Both the position numbers and the translations under genes were made by a program. Below are positions 25,501 to 33,535 of a DNA stretch of 64,000 nt, piece after piece. The notes beneath the pieces were generated by a model that was given only the letters and a program-made list of their open reading frames with translations, did no database searches and was not told where the DNA came from. The stretch spans positions 1-64,000 of the forward strand of contig JAFRTG010000029.1 of NCBI GenBank assembly GCA_017427265.1, read 5' to 3'. The stretch is from Oscillospiraceae bacterium (lineage in GTDB: Bacteria; Bacillota; Clostridia; Oscillospirales; Ruminococcaceae). Each line of letters opens with the position of its first letter. Position 1 is the first letter of the stretch.

Positions 25501-25529
25501 TTGACATATTTTGAAAAACATGGTATAAT
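25501..25529 (+). promoter_or_regulatory. Consensus sigma-A promoter
   Basis: TTGACA (25501-25506), 17-base spacer, TATAAT (25524-25529). It lies just after an AATTGT...ACAATT inverted repeat (about 25473-25496) that could be an operator. Confidence 0.9.
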
Positions 25530-25566
25530 GTAACCGTAAACATATATAACAGGGAGGCAAAAACGA

Positions 25567-26067
25567 ATGGCACCTGACCCGAAACAAACCGAAAATCTGA
25601 AAAAAAATGCGGCTGTGCTCCGCACAATGCTCGATCACCGGAAGCTGAAATATACCGTTGAGGAGGAGACCGCGCAGCGTGTGCATATCCGGATTCACTT
25701 CACCGGAGAGGACATTCCGATGACGCTGCACCTGATTCTGCGGGCAGACCGGCAGATTGCCTCGGTCTATTCCGTGATGCCGTTTCAGATCACGGAGGAG
25801 CACCGCAACAATGCCGCCATCGCTGTGGCGGCGGCCAATCACGGGCTGATCGACGGCTCGTTCGATCTCAACCTGAAAAACGGTGAGATCCGCTTCCGCC
25901 TGACCAGCTGCTTTATCGAGAGCGTGCTCAGCGAGCCGCTGTTCTCGTATCTGATGTTTGTTTCTGCGGAGACTGTTGACCGCTACAATGACCGTTTTAT
26001 GGCACTCAACACCGGCGACATGAGCCTTGACGAGTTCCTGCGGCTCGATGCCGCCGATGAGCAGTGA
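25567..26067 (+). CDS. YbjN-like domain protein
   Basis: 166 residues, soluble. The fold pattern (AQRVHIRIHFTGEDIPMTLHL, NNAAIAVAAANHGLIDGSFDL, EIRFRLTSC) matches the YbjN/type III chaperone-like family of small regulators. The biochemical role is not established in this context. First gene of a three-gene run; GGGAGG precedes the ATG. Confidence 0.65.
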   Translation: MAPDPKQTENLKKNAAVLRTMLDHRKLKYTVEEETAQRVHIRIHFTGEDIPMTLHLILRADRQIASVYSVMPFQITEEHRNNAAIAVAAANHGLIDGSFDLNLKNGEIRFRLTSCFIESVLSEPLFSYLMFVSAETVDRYNDRFMALNTGDMSLDEFLRLDAADEQ

Positions 26068-26091
26068 ACCATACGGAAAGGATGATGTGCC

Positions 26092-26457
26092 GTGCGAAAA
26101 TATCTGACGGAATATCTCCGGGCACTGGAAGCAAAGCTCGCAGACCCGGATGCGGATATTGACTATGCGGAGCTGGAGCAGTCACACCTGATTATGATCG
26201 GCTTTATGCAGCATGAACGGCTGGTTCATTTTCTTGTGACAATTCTGTTTGCGCTCGGCTTTTTCATTACGCTGGCTGTTTATCTGCTCGGCGAAATGGT
26301 GATGCTGCTGCCGCTGCTGCTCCTGATCCTCGGACTGCTTGTTCCGTATATTGCACATTATTACTTTCTCGAAAATTCTGTCCAGAAGATGTACCATCTG
26401 CACGACGAGATTCATGCGCGCAGGCTGCGGCAGACAGCAGGCGCGTCCGCGCAATGA
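26092..26457 (+). CDS. Small membrane protein
   Basis: 121 residues from a GTG start preceded by GGAAAGGATG. Two adjacent hydrophobic segments (about 45-66 and 70-92) lie between charged cytosolic ends. The N-terminal region is probably helical. Function unknown. Second gene of the YbjN-like run. Confidence 0.65.
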   Translation: MRKYLTEYLRALEAKLADPDADIDYAELEQSHLIMIGFMQHERLVHFLVTILFALGFFITLAVYLLGEMVMLLPLLLLILGLLVPYIAHYYFLENSVQKMYHLHDEIHARRLRQTAGASAQ

Positions 26458-26478
26458 CCCCGGAAAGGAAGGTTTTCC

Positions 26479-26850
26479 ATGGAGCTTTACCGTCCGCTGA
26501 ATGCAGAAGAATACCGTGAAGTGCAAGCCCGCAGCTTCCGCGGGTTTCCGCCCCGCGCCGAGGAGCAGCCGCTGTTCACTGCGCTGCTTTCTGAGGAGGG
26601 TGCCTCGCAGATTGCAAGGCATATGCGGATTGCAAAAGAAATCGAAAATGTTGTGTATGTCGTCAAATTTCTCGTGGAGGATGCCTATATCCGGCAGTTC
26701 CCTGTCCAGCAGGTACAGGAACGGACCCGCAGGGCCCTCTGGATTCCCGCTGATGAGGTTGATATTCTGAATCAGCATCTGATCGGGGATATTCATTTGC
26801 TTGCAAGCTATGAGATTGACCGCGCTGACGGAGAAGTCTTTTTTGCATAA
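26479..26850 (+). CDS. Hypothetical protein
   Basis: 123 residues, soluble, opening MELYRPLNAEEYREVQ, with GGAAAGGAAGG before the ATG. No recognised motif. Third gene of the run that ends at the strong terminator at 26853-26892. Confidence 0.65.
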   Translation: MELYRPLNAEEYREVQARSFRGFPPRAEEQPLFTALLSEEGASQIARHMRIAKEIENVVYVVKFLVEDAYIRQFPVQQVQERTRRALWIPADEVDILNQHLIGDIHLLASYEIDRADGEVFFA

Positions 26851-26852
26851 TC

Positions 26853-26892
26853 AATATGCCGGGCAGGATGGAACCTGTCCGGCATATTTTTT
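26853..26892 (+). terminator. Strong rho-independent terminator
   Basis: Fifteen-base stem 26853-26867 / 26874-26888 (AATATGCCGGGCAGG) followed by a T-run. Confidence 0.9.
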
Positions 26893-26899
26893 CATGTGA

Positions 26900-27190
26900 T
26901 TATTCGATACAGCGCAGTGTGGTTACAACATAAGAACCTTCATCTCCGCCGCAGTTTACGCAGCAGGTATAAACCGTTTTTTGGTACTTAATATAATGAA
27001 TCTTACGTCCGTTTTCCCATTTTGTCACATAACCGTCCGGGCCGTAAACTCTTGTCCAGCTTGTGCTGTCATAAGCGTAATGTCTGTAGTTGTGGCTGCA
27101 TGCTGCATTTGCTGTGATCAGCGGAATGCTCTGGATGGTTGTAAATGCCAGTACTGCTGCGAGGATGCCTTTTGTGAGTCGCTGTTTCAT
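26900..27190 (-). CDS. Small secreted cysteine-containing protein
   Basis: 96 residues. Signal peptide MKQRLTKGILAAVLAF with probable cleavage after TANA. The mature part of about 65 residues is rich in Tyr and holds CSHNYRH and CCVNCGGDEG, suggesting a disulfide or metal site. ATG 27190 is preceded by GAAAGGA. The gene has its own consensus promoter (27257-27285). Unknown function; it resembles exported small proteins of gut Firmicutes. Confidence 0.7.
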   Translation of the reverse strand: MKQRLTKGILAAVLAFTTIQSIPLITANAACSHNYRHYAYDSTSWTRVYGPDGYVTKWENGRKIHYIKYQKTVYTCCVNCGGDEGSYVVTTLRCIE

Positions 27191-27256
27191 TGTATCAAGT
27201 CCTTTCTGAAATAAAATAATATTGGATTTTAGCTGCATTTTGCTGCAACTGCCTTC

Positions 27257-27285
27257 ATTATAAACGATAAAGTTCAATTTGTCAA
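27257..27285 (-). promoter_or_regulatory. Consensus sigma-A promoter
   Basis: Minus strand: TTGACA (27285-27280), 17-base spacer, TATAAT (27262-27257). Confidence 0.85.
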
Positions 27286-27362
27286 GATAATACCGCAAAA
27301 AAGGAGTGGATTTTCCGCTTATTTTTTTCCCCGGTCAGCTGCGCCCGAATGCAGTTCACGGC

Positions 27363-27391
27363 TTGCTTTTTGCGCGATTATGTGATATAAT
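27363..27391 (+). promoter_or_regulatory. Promoter of the radical SAM gene
   Basis: TTGCTT (27363-27368), 17-base spacer, TATAAT (27386-27391). Confidence 0.75.
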
Positions 27392-27440
27392 ATAGCCGTA
27401 AAACAAGGTATATCAGTTTTTTCGGAAAGGATGATCGAAA

Positions 27441-28046
27441 ATGGCAATGACGATTCTGTATCCCGTGGGGAAGCATCTTTATGTGAATCTGACAAATCAA
27501 TGTCCGTGCGCCTGCACCTTCTGCATCCGGCAGAACGGCGACGGCGCCTATGGCTCCGATTCGCTCTGGCTGGAGCATAACCCCGATTTTGATGAGGTCA
27601 AAGCAGCCTTTGCAAAATGGGAGCTCTCCGAATTCACGGAGCTGGTTTTCTGCGGCTACGGCGAGCCGACTGAGGCGCTCGATCTGCTGATCCGCACGGC
27701 AAACTATGCAAGAACGCTGAAGGGCTGTCCGCCGATCCGCCTGAACACGAACGGCCTGTCCGATCTGATTCACGGCGAGCCGACTGCACATCTGCTGCAG
27801 GGTGTTGTCGATACCGTATCCATCAGTCTGAATGCCGGTACCGAAGCGGAATACATGGCGGTCACACGCCCGAAGTGGGACAATGCCTTTGCCGCAATGC
27901 AGAAGTTTGCGTCTGACTGCAAGCAATATGTGCCGAAGGTTATGTTCACGGTTGTGGATGTCATCCCGAAAGAGGAGATTGCGGCTGCACAGGCTGTTGC
28001 TGACCGCCTCGGCATCCCGCTGCGCGTCCGGAAGTACGATTCCTGA
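27441..28046 (+). CDS. TatD-associated radical SAM protein
   Basis: 201 residues. The CPCACTFC segment supplies the CxxxCxxC cluster motif for a 4Fe-4S cluster and S-adenosylmethionine. FCGYGEPTE and RLNTNGL are the usual GGE-like and NTNG SAM-binding blocks. Length and sequence match the small radical SAM family that usually neighbours tatD, but no tatD is found in the window. GGAAAGGATG precedes the ATG. Substrate unknown. Confidence 0.85.
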   Translation: MAMTILYPVGKHLYVNLTNQCPCACTFCIRQNGDGAYGSDSLWLEHNPDFDEVKAAFAKWELSEFTELVFCGYGEPTEALDLLIRTANYARTLKGCPPIRLNTNGLSDLIHGEPTAHLLQGVVDTVSISLNAGTEAEYMAVTRPKWDNAFAAMQKFASDCKQYVPKVMFTVVDVIPKEEIAAAQAVADRLGIPLRVRKYDS

Positions 28047-28075
28047 TGCGCGAAAGCCGATATCAAACAAAACAG

Positions 28076-28120
28076 AAAGCCATCCCTGACGGTGTACCGC
28101 CCGTCAGGAATGGCTTTTTC
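28076..28120. terminator. Terminator after the radical SAM gene
   Basis: AAAGCCATCCCTGACGG pairs with CCGTCAGGAATGGCTTT (one mismatch) and is followed by TTTTT. It may also catch transcripts of the minus-strand gene ending at 28262. Confidence 0.85.
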
Positions 28121-28261
28121 TGTTTCACTGCAATGTAGACTTGCAACTTTTTGGGGGAGAGAATAGGGATAAAAAGGGAAAACAGGAATTGAATTGAAAA
28201 TAATCAATCAGGGATAATATCGGGAAAACAGGGATAAAAGAGATTGGAGTTGAGTTCGGGA

Positions 28262-29068
28262 TTACTCAGCAACAACCGTGGTAACAGTGGTCTCGACAAC
28301 AGTATCAGTGATGACTGTGGTCTGGAGCTCCTTCGGGCCCTTCGGCGGCTCGTGATGAATCGGTGCCGGAGCTTCGCCCGGGACAGGCGGCTGCGGAGCG
28401 TTTTCATCCGGGACAGGCGGCTTCGGAGCATCTTCGCCCGGAACAGGCGGCTGCGGCTTTTCCGGAGCTTCTGCATCAGCCTCAGGCGGAACCGGCTTCT
28501 CAGCAGGCTCTGCCGGCTTTTCCGGCTCTGCCGGCTTCTCAGCAGGCTCTGCCGGCTTCTCCGGCTCTGCAGGCTTTTCAGCAGGCTCTGCCGGAGCCTT
28601 CTTCTCCTGCTCTTCCTTCAGTGCCTTCTGGCAGAAGTCGAACCATTCGCTCTTAACATCGTCATCCTTGAAGCCGAGCTTTTCCAGATCGAACACCTTG
28701 TCGATCATAGCGAGAATCTCGTGCTTGCCGATCGGCTTTACAGCCTCTTCCGGTGCAGCAGGAGCTTCCGGTGCTTCGACAGCTTCCGGAGCCTCAACAG
28801 CCTCCGGAGCCTCAACAGCTTCCGGTGCCTCAACAGCCTCCGGAGCCTCGACAGCTTCCGGTGCCTCAACAGCTTCCGGTGCTTCGACAGCTTCAGGCTC
28901 TGCCGGAGCTTCCGGCTCTGCCGGTGCTTCAGGATCTTCGGTCACGATTGCCGGTGCTTCCTGCTCAGCCTCTTTTGCAAGAGCGCTTGCAAATGCGGTT
29001 GCGCCGGTTGCTGCAGACAGGACTGCGAGTGCAGCGACAGCAGAGATGATTTGCTTTTTGGTTTTCAT
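28262..29068 (-). CDS. Secreted Pro/Glu/Ala-rich repeat protein
   Basis: 268 residues. A signal peptide MKTKKQIISAVAALAVL is followed by 8 tandem PEAVEA-type hexapeptides (about 55-105). A short folded-looking region (IGKHEILAMIDKVFDLEKLG to WFDFCQKAL) follows, then PEKPAEPAEKPAEP repeats and a Pro-rich tail. No LPXTG or membrane anchor is seen, so it is probably released or wall-associated. ATG 29068 has AAGGAG 10 bases upstream. Its upstream region contains the same SigI-like promoter as the sigI operon (29182-29211), suggesting SigI control. Confidence 0.75.
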   Translation of the reverse strand: MKTKKQIISAVAALAVLSAATGATAFASALAKEAEQEAPAIVTEDPEAPAEPEAPAEPEAVEAPEAVEAPEAVEAPEAVEAPEAVEAPEAVEAPEAVEAPEAPAAPEEAVKPIGKHEILAMIDKVFDLEKLGFKDDDVKSEWFDFCQKALKEEQEKKAPAEPAEKPAEPEKPAEPAEKPAEPEKPAEPAEKPVPPEADAEAPEKPQPPVPGEDAPKPPVPDENAPQPPVPGEAPAPIHHEPPKGPKELQTTVITDTVVETTVTTVVAE

Positions 29069-29181
29069 TGCGATTACTCCTTTTTGATTGGATTTTTCGG
29101 CTCCGTCTCCGGAGTGGAAATTCAAAAAGCCAGCCGGTGCGCTTTTCACGGCGTCCATCCGGTTTTTGCTTTCTGTTTACA

Positions 29182-29211
29182 GTTTACGGAACAGGGGGCT
29201 GAAAAACGGGG
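29182..29211 (-). promoter_or_regulatory. Putative SigI-dependent promoter
   Basis: Minus strand: CCCCGTTTT, then CCGTAAAC, with exactly 19 bases between CCCC and CGTA. The element in front of sigI (31424-31453) has the same boxes and spacing. Sequence just outside (AAATCTCAAAAA) is also shared. Confidence 0.65.
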
Positions 29212-29323
29212 TGTTTTGAAAATTTTTTTGAGATTTTTTGCGGATTGTATAAAAATGATCTGAATATCGCGTAAATACGTCGAAAATAAAATTGAGAAAA
29301 ACGGGGCAGATCCGAAAAAAGAC

Positions 29324-29366
29324 AAAAAAAGAGGAAGAAGAGCGCCCGCCCGGGCTTTCTTCTTCC
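29324..29366 (-). terminator. Terminator of the sigI-rsgI operon
   Basis: Minus strand: GGAAGAAGAAAGCCCG stem partner of CGGGCGCTCTTCTTCC, then TCTTTTTTTG. Confidence 0.85.
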
Positions 29367-29497
29367 ACAAGTTCCCATCAAATTTCCCCCTCGTGCGGAT
29401 GGGATTCCGCTGTCATGCGGAGCGGCCAAAGGCATATGTATCAACTTTTCTGAGAAGACTGCACGACCTTCGGTTTCTATATATGTATATGTTTGCT

Positions 29498-30673
29498 TCA
29501 ATCAGCAGGAGACGGCGTTGGTTCAGGCAGCTCAGGTGCCGGGAGATCATCTGTATGCGGCGCCGGGAGCTCCGGTGCGGCTGATTCTCCGGGGGTGAGC
29601 TTGGAGACTTCGGATTCCTTTTGCTTTTCCGGTAAGATCGGATGCGGACGCGGCAGCTCCGGACCAAACGGTACAGGCGGCTCCTCATCCGGCGTATCGG
29701 CGGGTTTCGGCTCCGGCAGCTCCTGTGCCGTTTCATGCGGCAAAGGCTTATCCGCTGCAGGATCCTCCGGCTTCAGCGGATCCGGTGCAGCAGGTTCCGG
29801 CTTTTCCTTTTCGGTATCATCCTTGGGATCCGGCTTCGGATCGGTTTTCGGATCCGGCTTTGCGATATCCTCCGGCTTTTCAGCAGGTGCCGGATGCTGG
29901 GCAGACGGCTCGGTCGGTTTGATAACGCCCGGCTTCTGCGGCTGGCTGCCGTTTTCGGGCTGCGGTGCTGCCGGGTGATCCTTTGCAGGATCGGCAGGCT
30001 TCTGTGCTGCCGGTTCCTTCGGCGTGATCTGTTCCGGCTCCTTCGGCTGCGGCTTGGATGCGTCCTTTTCCGGTGCAGGCTTCGGATCCGGAGTGCTCTT
30101 CTCGAAGCTGTCAAGCGTCTGCACGTTGACCTTCAGCTGTATCTTGGAAATTTCCTGCTCGAATTCCGTTTTATAGGTATCGTATGCAGCGGTGCTGCCT
30201 GCTGCGATGTAGAGCTCGACGGTATCGCCGCTGGCGAGATAGCCTTCCTCGATCTCCATTGCAAGCAGCTCGTTTGCGACGTCGGTCTTGGTTTTTCCGG
30301 TGTACTGATAGCTTTTCAGGAGCTCTGCGGTACTGGCGTTTTCGCTCCGGAGGCTCAGCACCTTGCCCTTCCGGTTGACATCCATCCGGATATCTGCGCC
30401 GGAACCGATCAGCACGACCGCATGTGTACGGAAATTCCGTGCATAAATGCCGAATCCCGCTGCCGAAACCAGGAGCAGACATGCGGCAGCCGCAGCAGTC
30501 CGGACGATGATCTGACGGATATTCCGCTTTTGTAAAGCGGCATCGCGCATCAGAATCGGGTTTGTGACGGTCTGACCGACTTCATAGTGCAGATTGGCCG
30601 CTTCCACAAATCCGGATGCTTCGTCCATCAGGATCGCATAGCCCGGATGACATTCCATCACAATATATTTCAT
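29498..30673 (-). CDS. rsgI: RsgI-family anti-sigma factor
   Basis: 391 residues. The N-terminal RsgI_N domain (about 1-45, MKYIVMECHPGYAILMDEAS) should bind SigI in the cytosol. One membrane segment lies at about 58-80. The extracellular beta-rich domain (about 85-195) contains DVNRKGKVLSL, as in other RsgI proteins. A long Pro/Lys/Glu-rich tail (about 200-391) replaces the carbohydrate-binding modules of clostridial RsgI sensors. It overlaps sigI by 4 bases (ATGA). The Asn-Pro pair at which RsgI proteins are reported to self-cleave is not visible at its expected place (VVLIGSGADIRMDVN). Confidence 0.88.
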   Translation of the reverse strand: MKYIVMECHPGYAILMDEASGFVEAANLHYEVGQTVTNPILMRDAALQKRNIRQIIVRTAAAAACLLLVSAAGFGIYARNFRTHAVVLIGSGADIRMDVNRKGKVLSLRSENASTAELLKSYQYTGKTKTDVANELLAMEIEEGYLASGDTVELYIAAGSTAAYDTYKTEFEQEISKIQLKVNVQTLDSFEKSTPDPKPAPEKDASKPQPKEPEQITPKEPAAQKPADPAKDHPAAPQPENGSQPQKPGVIKPTEPSAQHPAPAEKPEDIAKPDPKTDPKPDPKDDTEKEKPEPAAPDPLKPEDPAADKPLPHETAQELPEPKPADTPDEEPPVPFGPELPRPHPILPEKQKESEVSKLTPGESAAPELPAPHTDDLPAPELPEPTPSPAD

Positions 30674-31398
30674 GCTGTTCCTCCTTTCTGCAGTACCTGC
30701 ATAATATGTCCGCGCAGAATTTCGTAGCCGTTCGTGCAGATCAGCAGGACGGCGACCAGATAACGGCGGTGCCGTTCCAGCGATTTGCGCTCGACCTCTG
30801 CGCCCTCAGCGAGCTTTGCAAGCGGGACACGCTTGGTGCGCAGGAATTCTTCCAGAATATCCGGGTGGTTCCGCGCATAATATACGGCCTTCTGGCAGCT
30901 TTCCAGTGTCCGCTGCTGCCGCGGGGAATTATCTGCGACATCGCGCATGGAAACGCCGAAGTCCTCCATCTGGCCGGAAAGCTCCTCGATTTCCTGTTTG
31001 GTCGCTTCACGGATTTCCTGCTCCTCGTATGCATTGTGTTCATCGCGGAGCGTTTCGATCCGTTCTGTATCATCATCGTCGGCAGCGGCGGTATCCAGCG
31101 AAATGACGCCTTTGTTCCTGCGCTCCCGGCGGTAATTATCAATCAGTCGGTTTTTGATCTGCATCGCAGCGAATTTCAGAAATGCGCCGCGCGTTCTGGA
31201 ATAATTGCGGATAGATTCATAAAAAGCAAACATGGCAATGCTCAATTCGTCGTCACTGGGGTCCGGCGGTCGTTTCAGGAACTTGGCAGTTTCGGATTTG
31301 ATAAACGGCATATACATTGCGATCAGTTCGTCCGCAGCTGCGTTGTCCTCTTTGGCATGATAGACTTGGGATATGATCTTACGGGCTTCCGGATCCAT
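30670..31398 (-). CDS. sigI: SigI-family RNA polymerase sigma factor
   Basis: 242 residues. Region 2 is recognisable in AMFAFYESIRNYSRTRGAFL and IKNRLIDNYRRERRNKG; the C-terminal part carries the SigI-type domain instead of a normal sigma-70 region 4. In Bacillus and cellulosomal clostridia SigI factors are held by RsgI and control heat or polysaccharide responses. ATG 31398 (MDPEARK) has GGGGGTG 6 bases upstream; ATG 31413 would sit almost on the transcription start. Likely autoregulated through the element at 31424-31453. Confidence 0.9.
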   Translation of the reverse strand: MDPEARKIISQVYHAKEDNAAADELIAMYMPFIKSETAKFLKRPPDPSDDELSIAMFAFYESIRNYSRTRGAFLKFAAMQIKNRLIDNYRRERRNKGVISLDTAAADDDDTERIETLRDEHNAYEEQEIREATKQEIEELSGQMEDFGVSMRDVADNSPRQQRTLESCQKAVYYARNHPDILEEFLRTKRVPLAKLAEGAEVERKSLERHRRYLVAVLLICTNGYEILRGHIMQVLQKGGTA

Positions 31399-31423
31399 GT
31401 ATATCACCCCCATATTATAGATA

Positions 31424-31453
31424 GTTTACGGAGCAGTGTCCCGGAAAACGGGG
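31424..31453 (-). promoter_or_regulatory. Putative SigI autoregulatory promoter
   Basis: Minus strand: CCCCGTTTT (from 31453) and CCGTAAAC (to 31424), 19 bases between CCCC and CGTA, 26 bases before the sigI start. Same architecture as 29182-29211. Confidence 0.65.
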
Positions 31454-31628
31454 TATTCCGGAAAAAAATTTTTGAGATTTGTCATGCGCTTTTTGTAATA
31501 TCATTATATCACTGATCCTGCCGGCTGTCAAATCACATTTTGCGTATCTTCCGGTCAAATCTGACGGGCTCTGCATACTGCGGAAAAAAAACTGCCGCCG
31601 GAATCACTCCGGCAGCAGGTCATGCTTG

Positions 31629-32063
31629 TTATGTTCGTCCGGCATTTTTGAGCGCACGGGCAATTTGTTTCTGGACGGGCAGACGTTCCCGCCGCGGACA
31701 GTCCGCATCATACTGCGTCAGCAGTGCGGCGGCGTCAGCAGGTTCCAGAAGCGGAATCAGCGGCTGCGTCAGACCGCAGACCGCATTCAGCATCCAGTAG
31801 ACGCTCAGCGGCTCCCGGTGCTCTGCGGGCATCCGGTAGATCAGGGAGAGCACAGCACGCACCTCGCCCGATGCCGGCTTCTGCGCTGCAAATGTTTGCA
31901 GTGCGGATTCCAGCGCCGCCGGAAAGCGGTCGTGGCAGGGGTCGTCTGCCGGTTTCTTTCCGATTCCGAACAGGCCGTCTGCGGGCTTCCGGTTTTGTTC
32001 TGCCTGTGCCGCCTCCGCAAAATAGGTGCGGTAGACTGCCTGAATATCCGTGAGATCTGTCAT
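31629..32063 (-). CDS. Hypothetical protein
   Basis: 144 residues from ATG 32063, which overlaps the stop of the preceding gene (ATGA). Helical and soluble, opening MTDLTDIQAVYRTYFAEA. No family recognised. Last gene of the sugar transporter run, 295 bases after the permease counting the small membrane gene between them. Confidence 0.6.
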   Translation of the reverse strand: MTDLTDIQAVYRTYFAEAAQAEQNRKPADGLFGIGKKPADDPCHDRFPAALESALQTFAAQKPASGEVRAVLSLIYRMPAEHREPLSVYWMLNAVCGLTQPLIPLLEPADAAALLTQYDADCPRRERLPVQKQIARALKNAGRT

Positions 32064-32338
32064 TCTGCGCTGTCCTCCGCGGGTTCGGATTCTGTCTCTG
32101 CGGTCTGCGCAGCGGCCGTATCCTTCCGCCAGCGCAGGAGCGTATACACGCCGAATGCCAGTGCGGCGGCGATAAACACCGCGCACAGAATTTTTGCTGT
32201 CACCGGAGACATGGTCGTATTCTCGTTGACGGCGATTTTATAGCCTAAATAGACCAGATATCCGGCGACGACCAGACGCAGCGCGGCTGCCGTTCCGGCT
32301 TTTGTTTGCTTTTGCGGATCGTTCTGCCGCCCGTTCAT
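32060..32338 (-). CDS. Small two-TM membrane protein
   Basis: 92 residues with membrane segments at about 20-38 and 47-66 and an acidic C-terminal tail. It starts 20 bases after the permease gene and overlaps the next gene by 4 bases, so it belongs to the transporter operon or its read-through. Function unknown. Confidence 0.6.
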   Translation of the reverse strand: MNGRQNDPQKQTKAGTAAALRLVVAGYLVYLGYKIAVNENTTMSPVTAKILCAVFIAAALAFGVYTLLRWRKDTAAAQTAETESEPAEDSAE

Positions 32339-32358
32339 ACAAATGCCTCCTATCGGAA

Positions 32359-33519
32359 TCAGCCTGCCTTGCCGGTCTTGCGGTTGGAAACGACGTCGAA
32401 GATAACAGCGACGAGCAGAACGGCACCCTTGACCACGTACTGCCAGTTGTTATCCAGACCGATGATGGACATGCCCTGGTTGATAACGCCGAGCAGGATT
32501 GCTCCGACCATGATGCCCGGAACGGTACCGCTTCCGCCGTAAGCAGATGCGCCGCCGATGAAGCAGGAGCCGATTGCATCCATCTCGAAGGAGTTACCGG
32601 TATCGCCGTTGACGGAGCCGATACGGGCTGCAATCAGCAGACCGGAGAGACCCGCCAGCAGAGACATCGAGGTATATGCCATGAAGTAAACGCGCTCGGT
32701 ATTGATACCGGAGAGTCTGGTTGCCTTCTCGTTGCCGCCGACTGCGTAGAAATAACGGCCGAATGCAGTCTTGGAAGTGATGAACGCATAAATCAGGACG
32801 ATAGCCAGAACCCACAGTGCCATGACCGGGATGCCCTTGTAATGTGCGAGCTTCCATGTGTAATAGAGCACCAGCAGGGCGATGACGCCGATCTTGCCGA
32901 ATTCGCTGGCTGCAGAAGTCTGCTTGTAGCCCTTCTGTGCCTTCTGCGCACGGCTGCGGACGGTGCTGATGAACAGGAATACTGCAATCAGGATGCCGGC
33001 GATGAATGCGGACCATTTGACTTCCCCGTCAAGTCCCGGCACCTCAATATAAGAAGCAAAGATGTTCAGGAAGGTTTCGTTGCTGATCGTGACAGTCTTG
33101 GAACCGAGGATTGCACGGCCGAGACCGCGGAACAGGAACATACCCGCAAGGGTACAGATAAAGGGCGGAATATGGACATTACCGATCCAGAAGCCCTGCC
33201 ACACGCCGATGATCGCGGAAAGCGCCATGCAGAGCAGGATGACGAAAACCGGATGTATTCCTGTATTGGCGAGCAGCTGTGCGGCGATCGCGCCGATCAG
33301 ACAGACGGTCGAGCCGACGGAAAGGTCGATGTTGCCGCCGGTCAGGATGCAGAGCAGCATGCCGCAGGCCATGACCAGCACATAGGCGTTCTGCAGCAGC
33401 AGGTTCGAGAGGTTCTGCGGATAAAGCAGACGTCCCTGCGTCAGGACTGCAAAAAGGATAAAGACCACGCCCAACGCAATGACCATTGTATACTTTTTGA
33501 TAAATGTCTTTGTGTTCAT
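32359..33519 (-). CDS. mmsB: Sugar ABC transporter permease (MmsB/GguB-like)
   Basis: 386 residues, about ten membrane segments, in the branched-chain/ribose-type permease family (BPD_transp_2). Visible family segments: LTGGNIDLSVGSTV near residue 65 and FGRYFYAVGGNEKATRLSGI followed by GGASAYGGSGTVPG. Length and close pairing with the ATPase and ChvE-like binding protein fit the multiple-monosaccharide importer. It lies 16 bases after the ATPase gene. Confidence 0.93.
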   Translation of the reverse strand: MNTKTFIKKYTMVIALGVVFILFAVLTQGRLLYPQNLSNLLLQNAYVLVMACGMLLCILTGGNIDLSVGSTVCLIGAIAAQLLANTGIHPVFVILLCMALSAIIGVWQGFWIGNVHIPPFICTLAGMFLFRGLGRAILGSKTVTISNETFLNIFASYIEVPGLDGEVKWSAFIAGILIAVFLFISTVRSRAQKAQKGYKQTSAASEFGKIGVIALLVLYYTWKLAHYKGIPVMALWVLAIVLIYAFITSKTAFGRYFYAVGGNEKATRLSGINTERVYFMAYTSMSLLAGLSGLLIAARIGSVNGDTGNSFEMDAIGSCFIGGASAYGGSGTVPGIMVGAILLGVINQGMSIIGLDNNWQYVVKGAVLLVAVIFDVVSNRKTGKAG

Positions 33520-33535
33520 GTTGCATTTCCTCGCT

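Noticed and set aside
28490..28900. CRISPR-like regular repeats
   Set aside because: The periodic repeats are codons of PEAVEA and PAEPEKPAEP peptides inside an open reading frame; there are no unique spacers.
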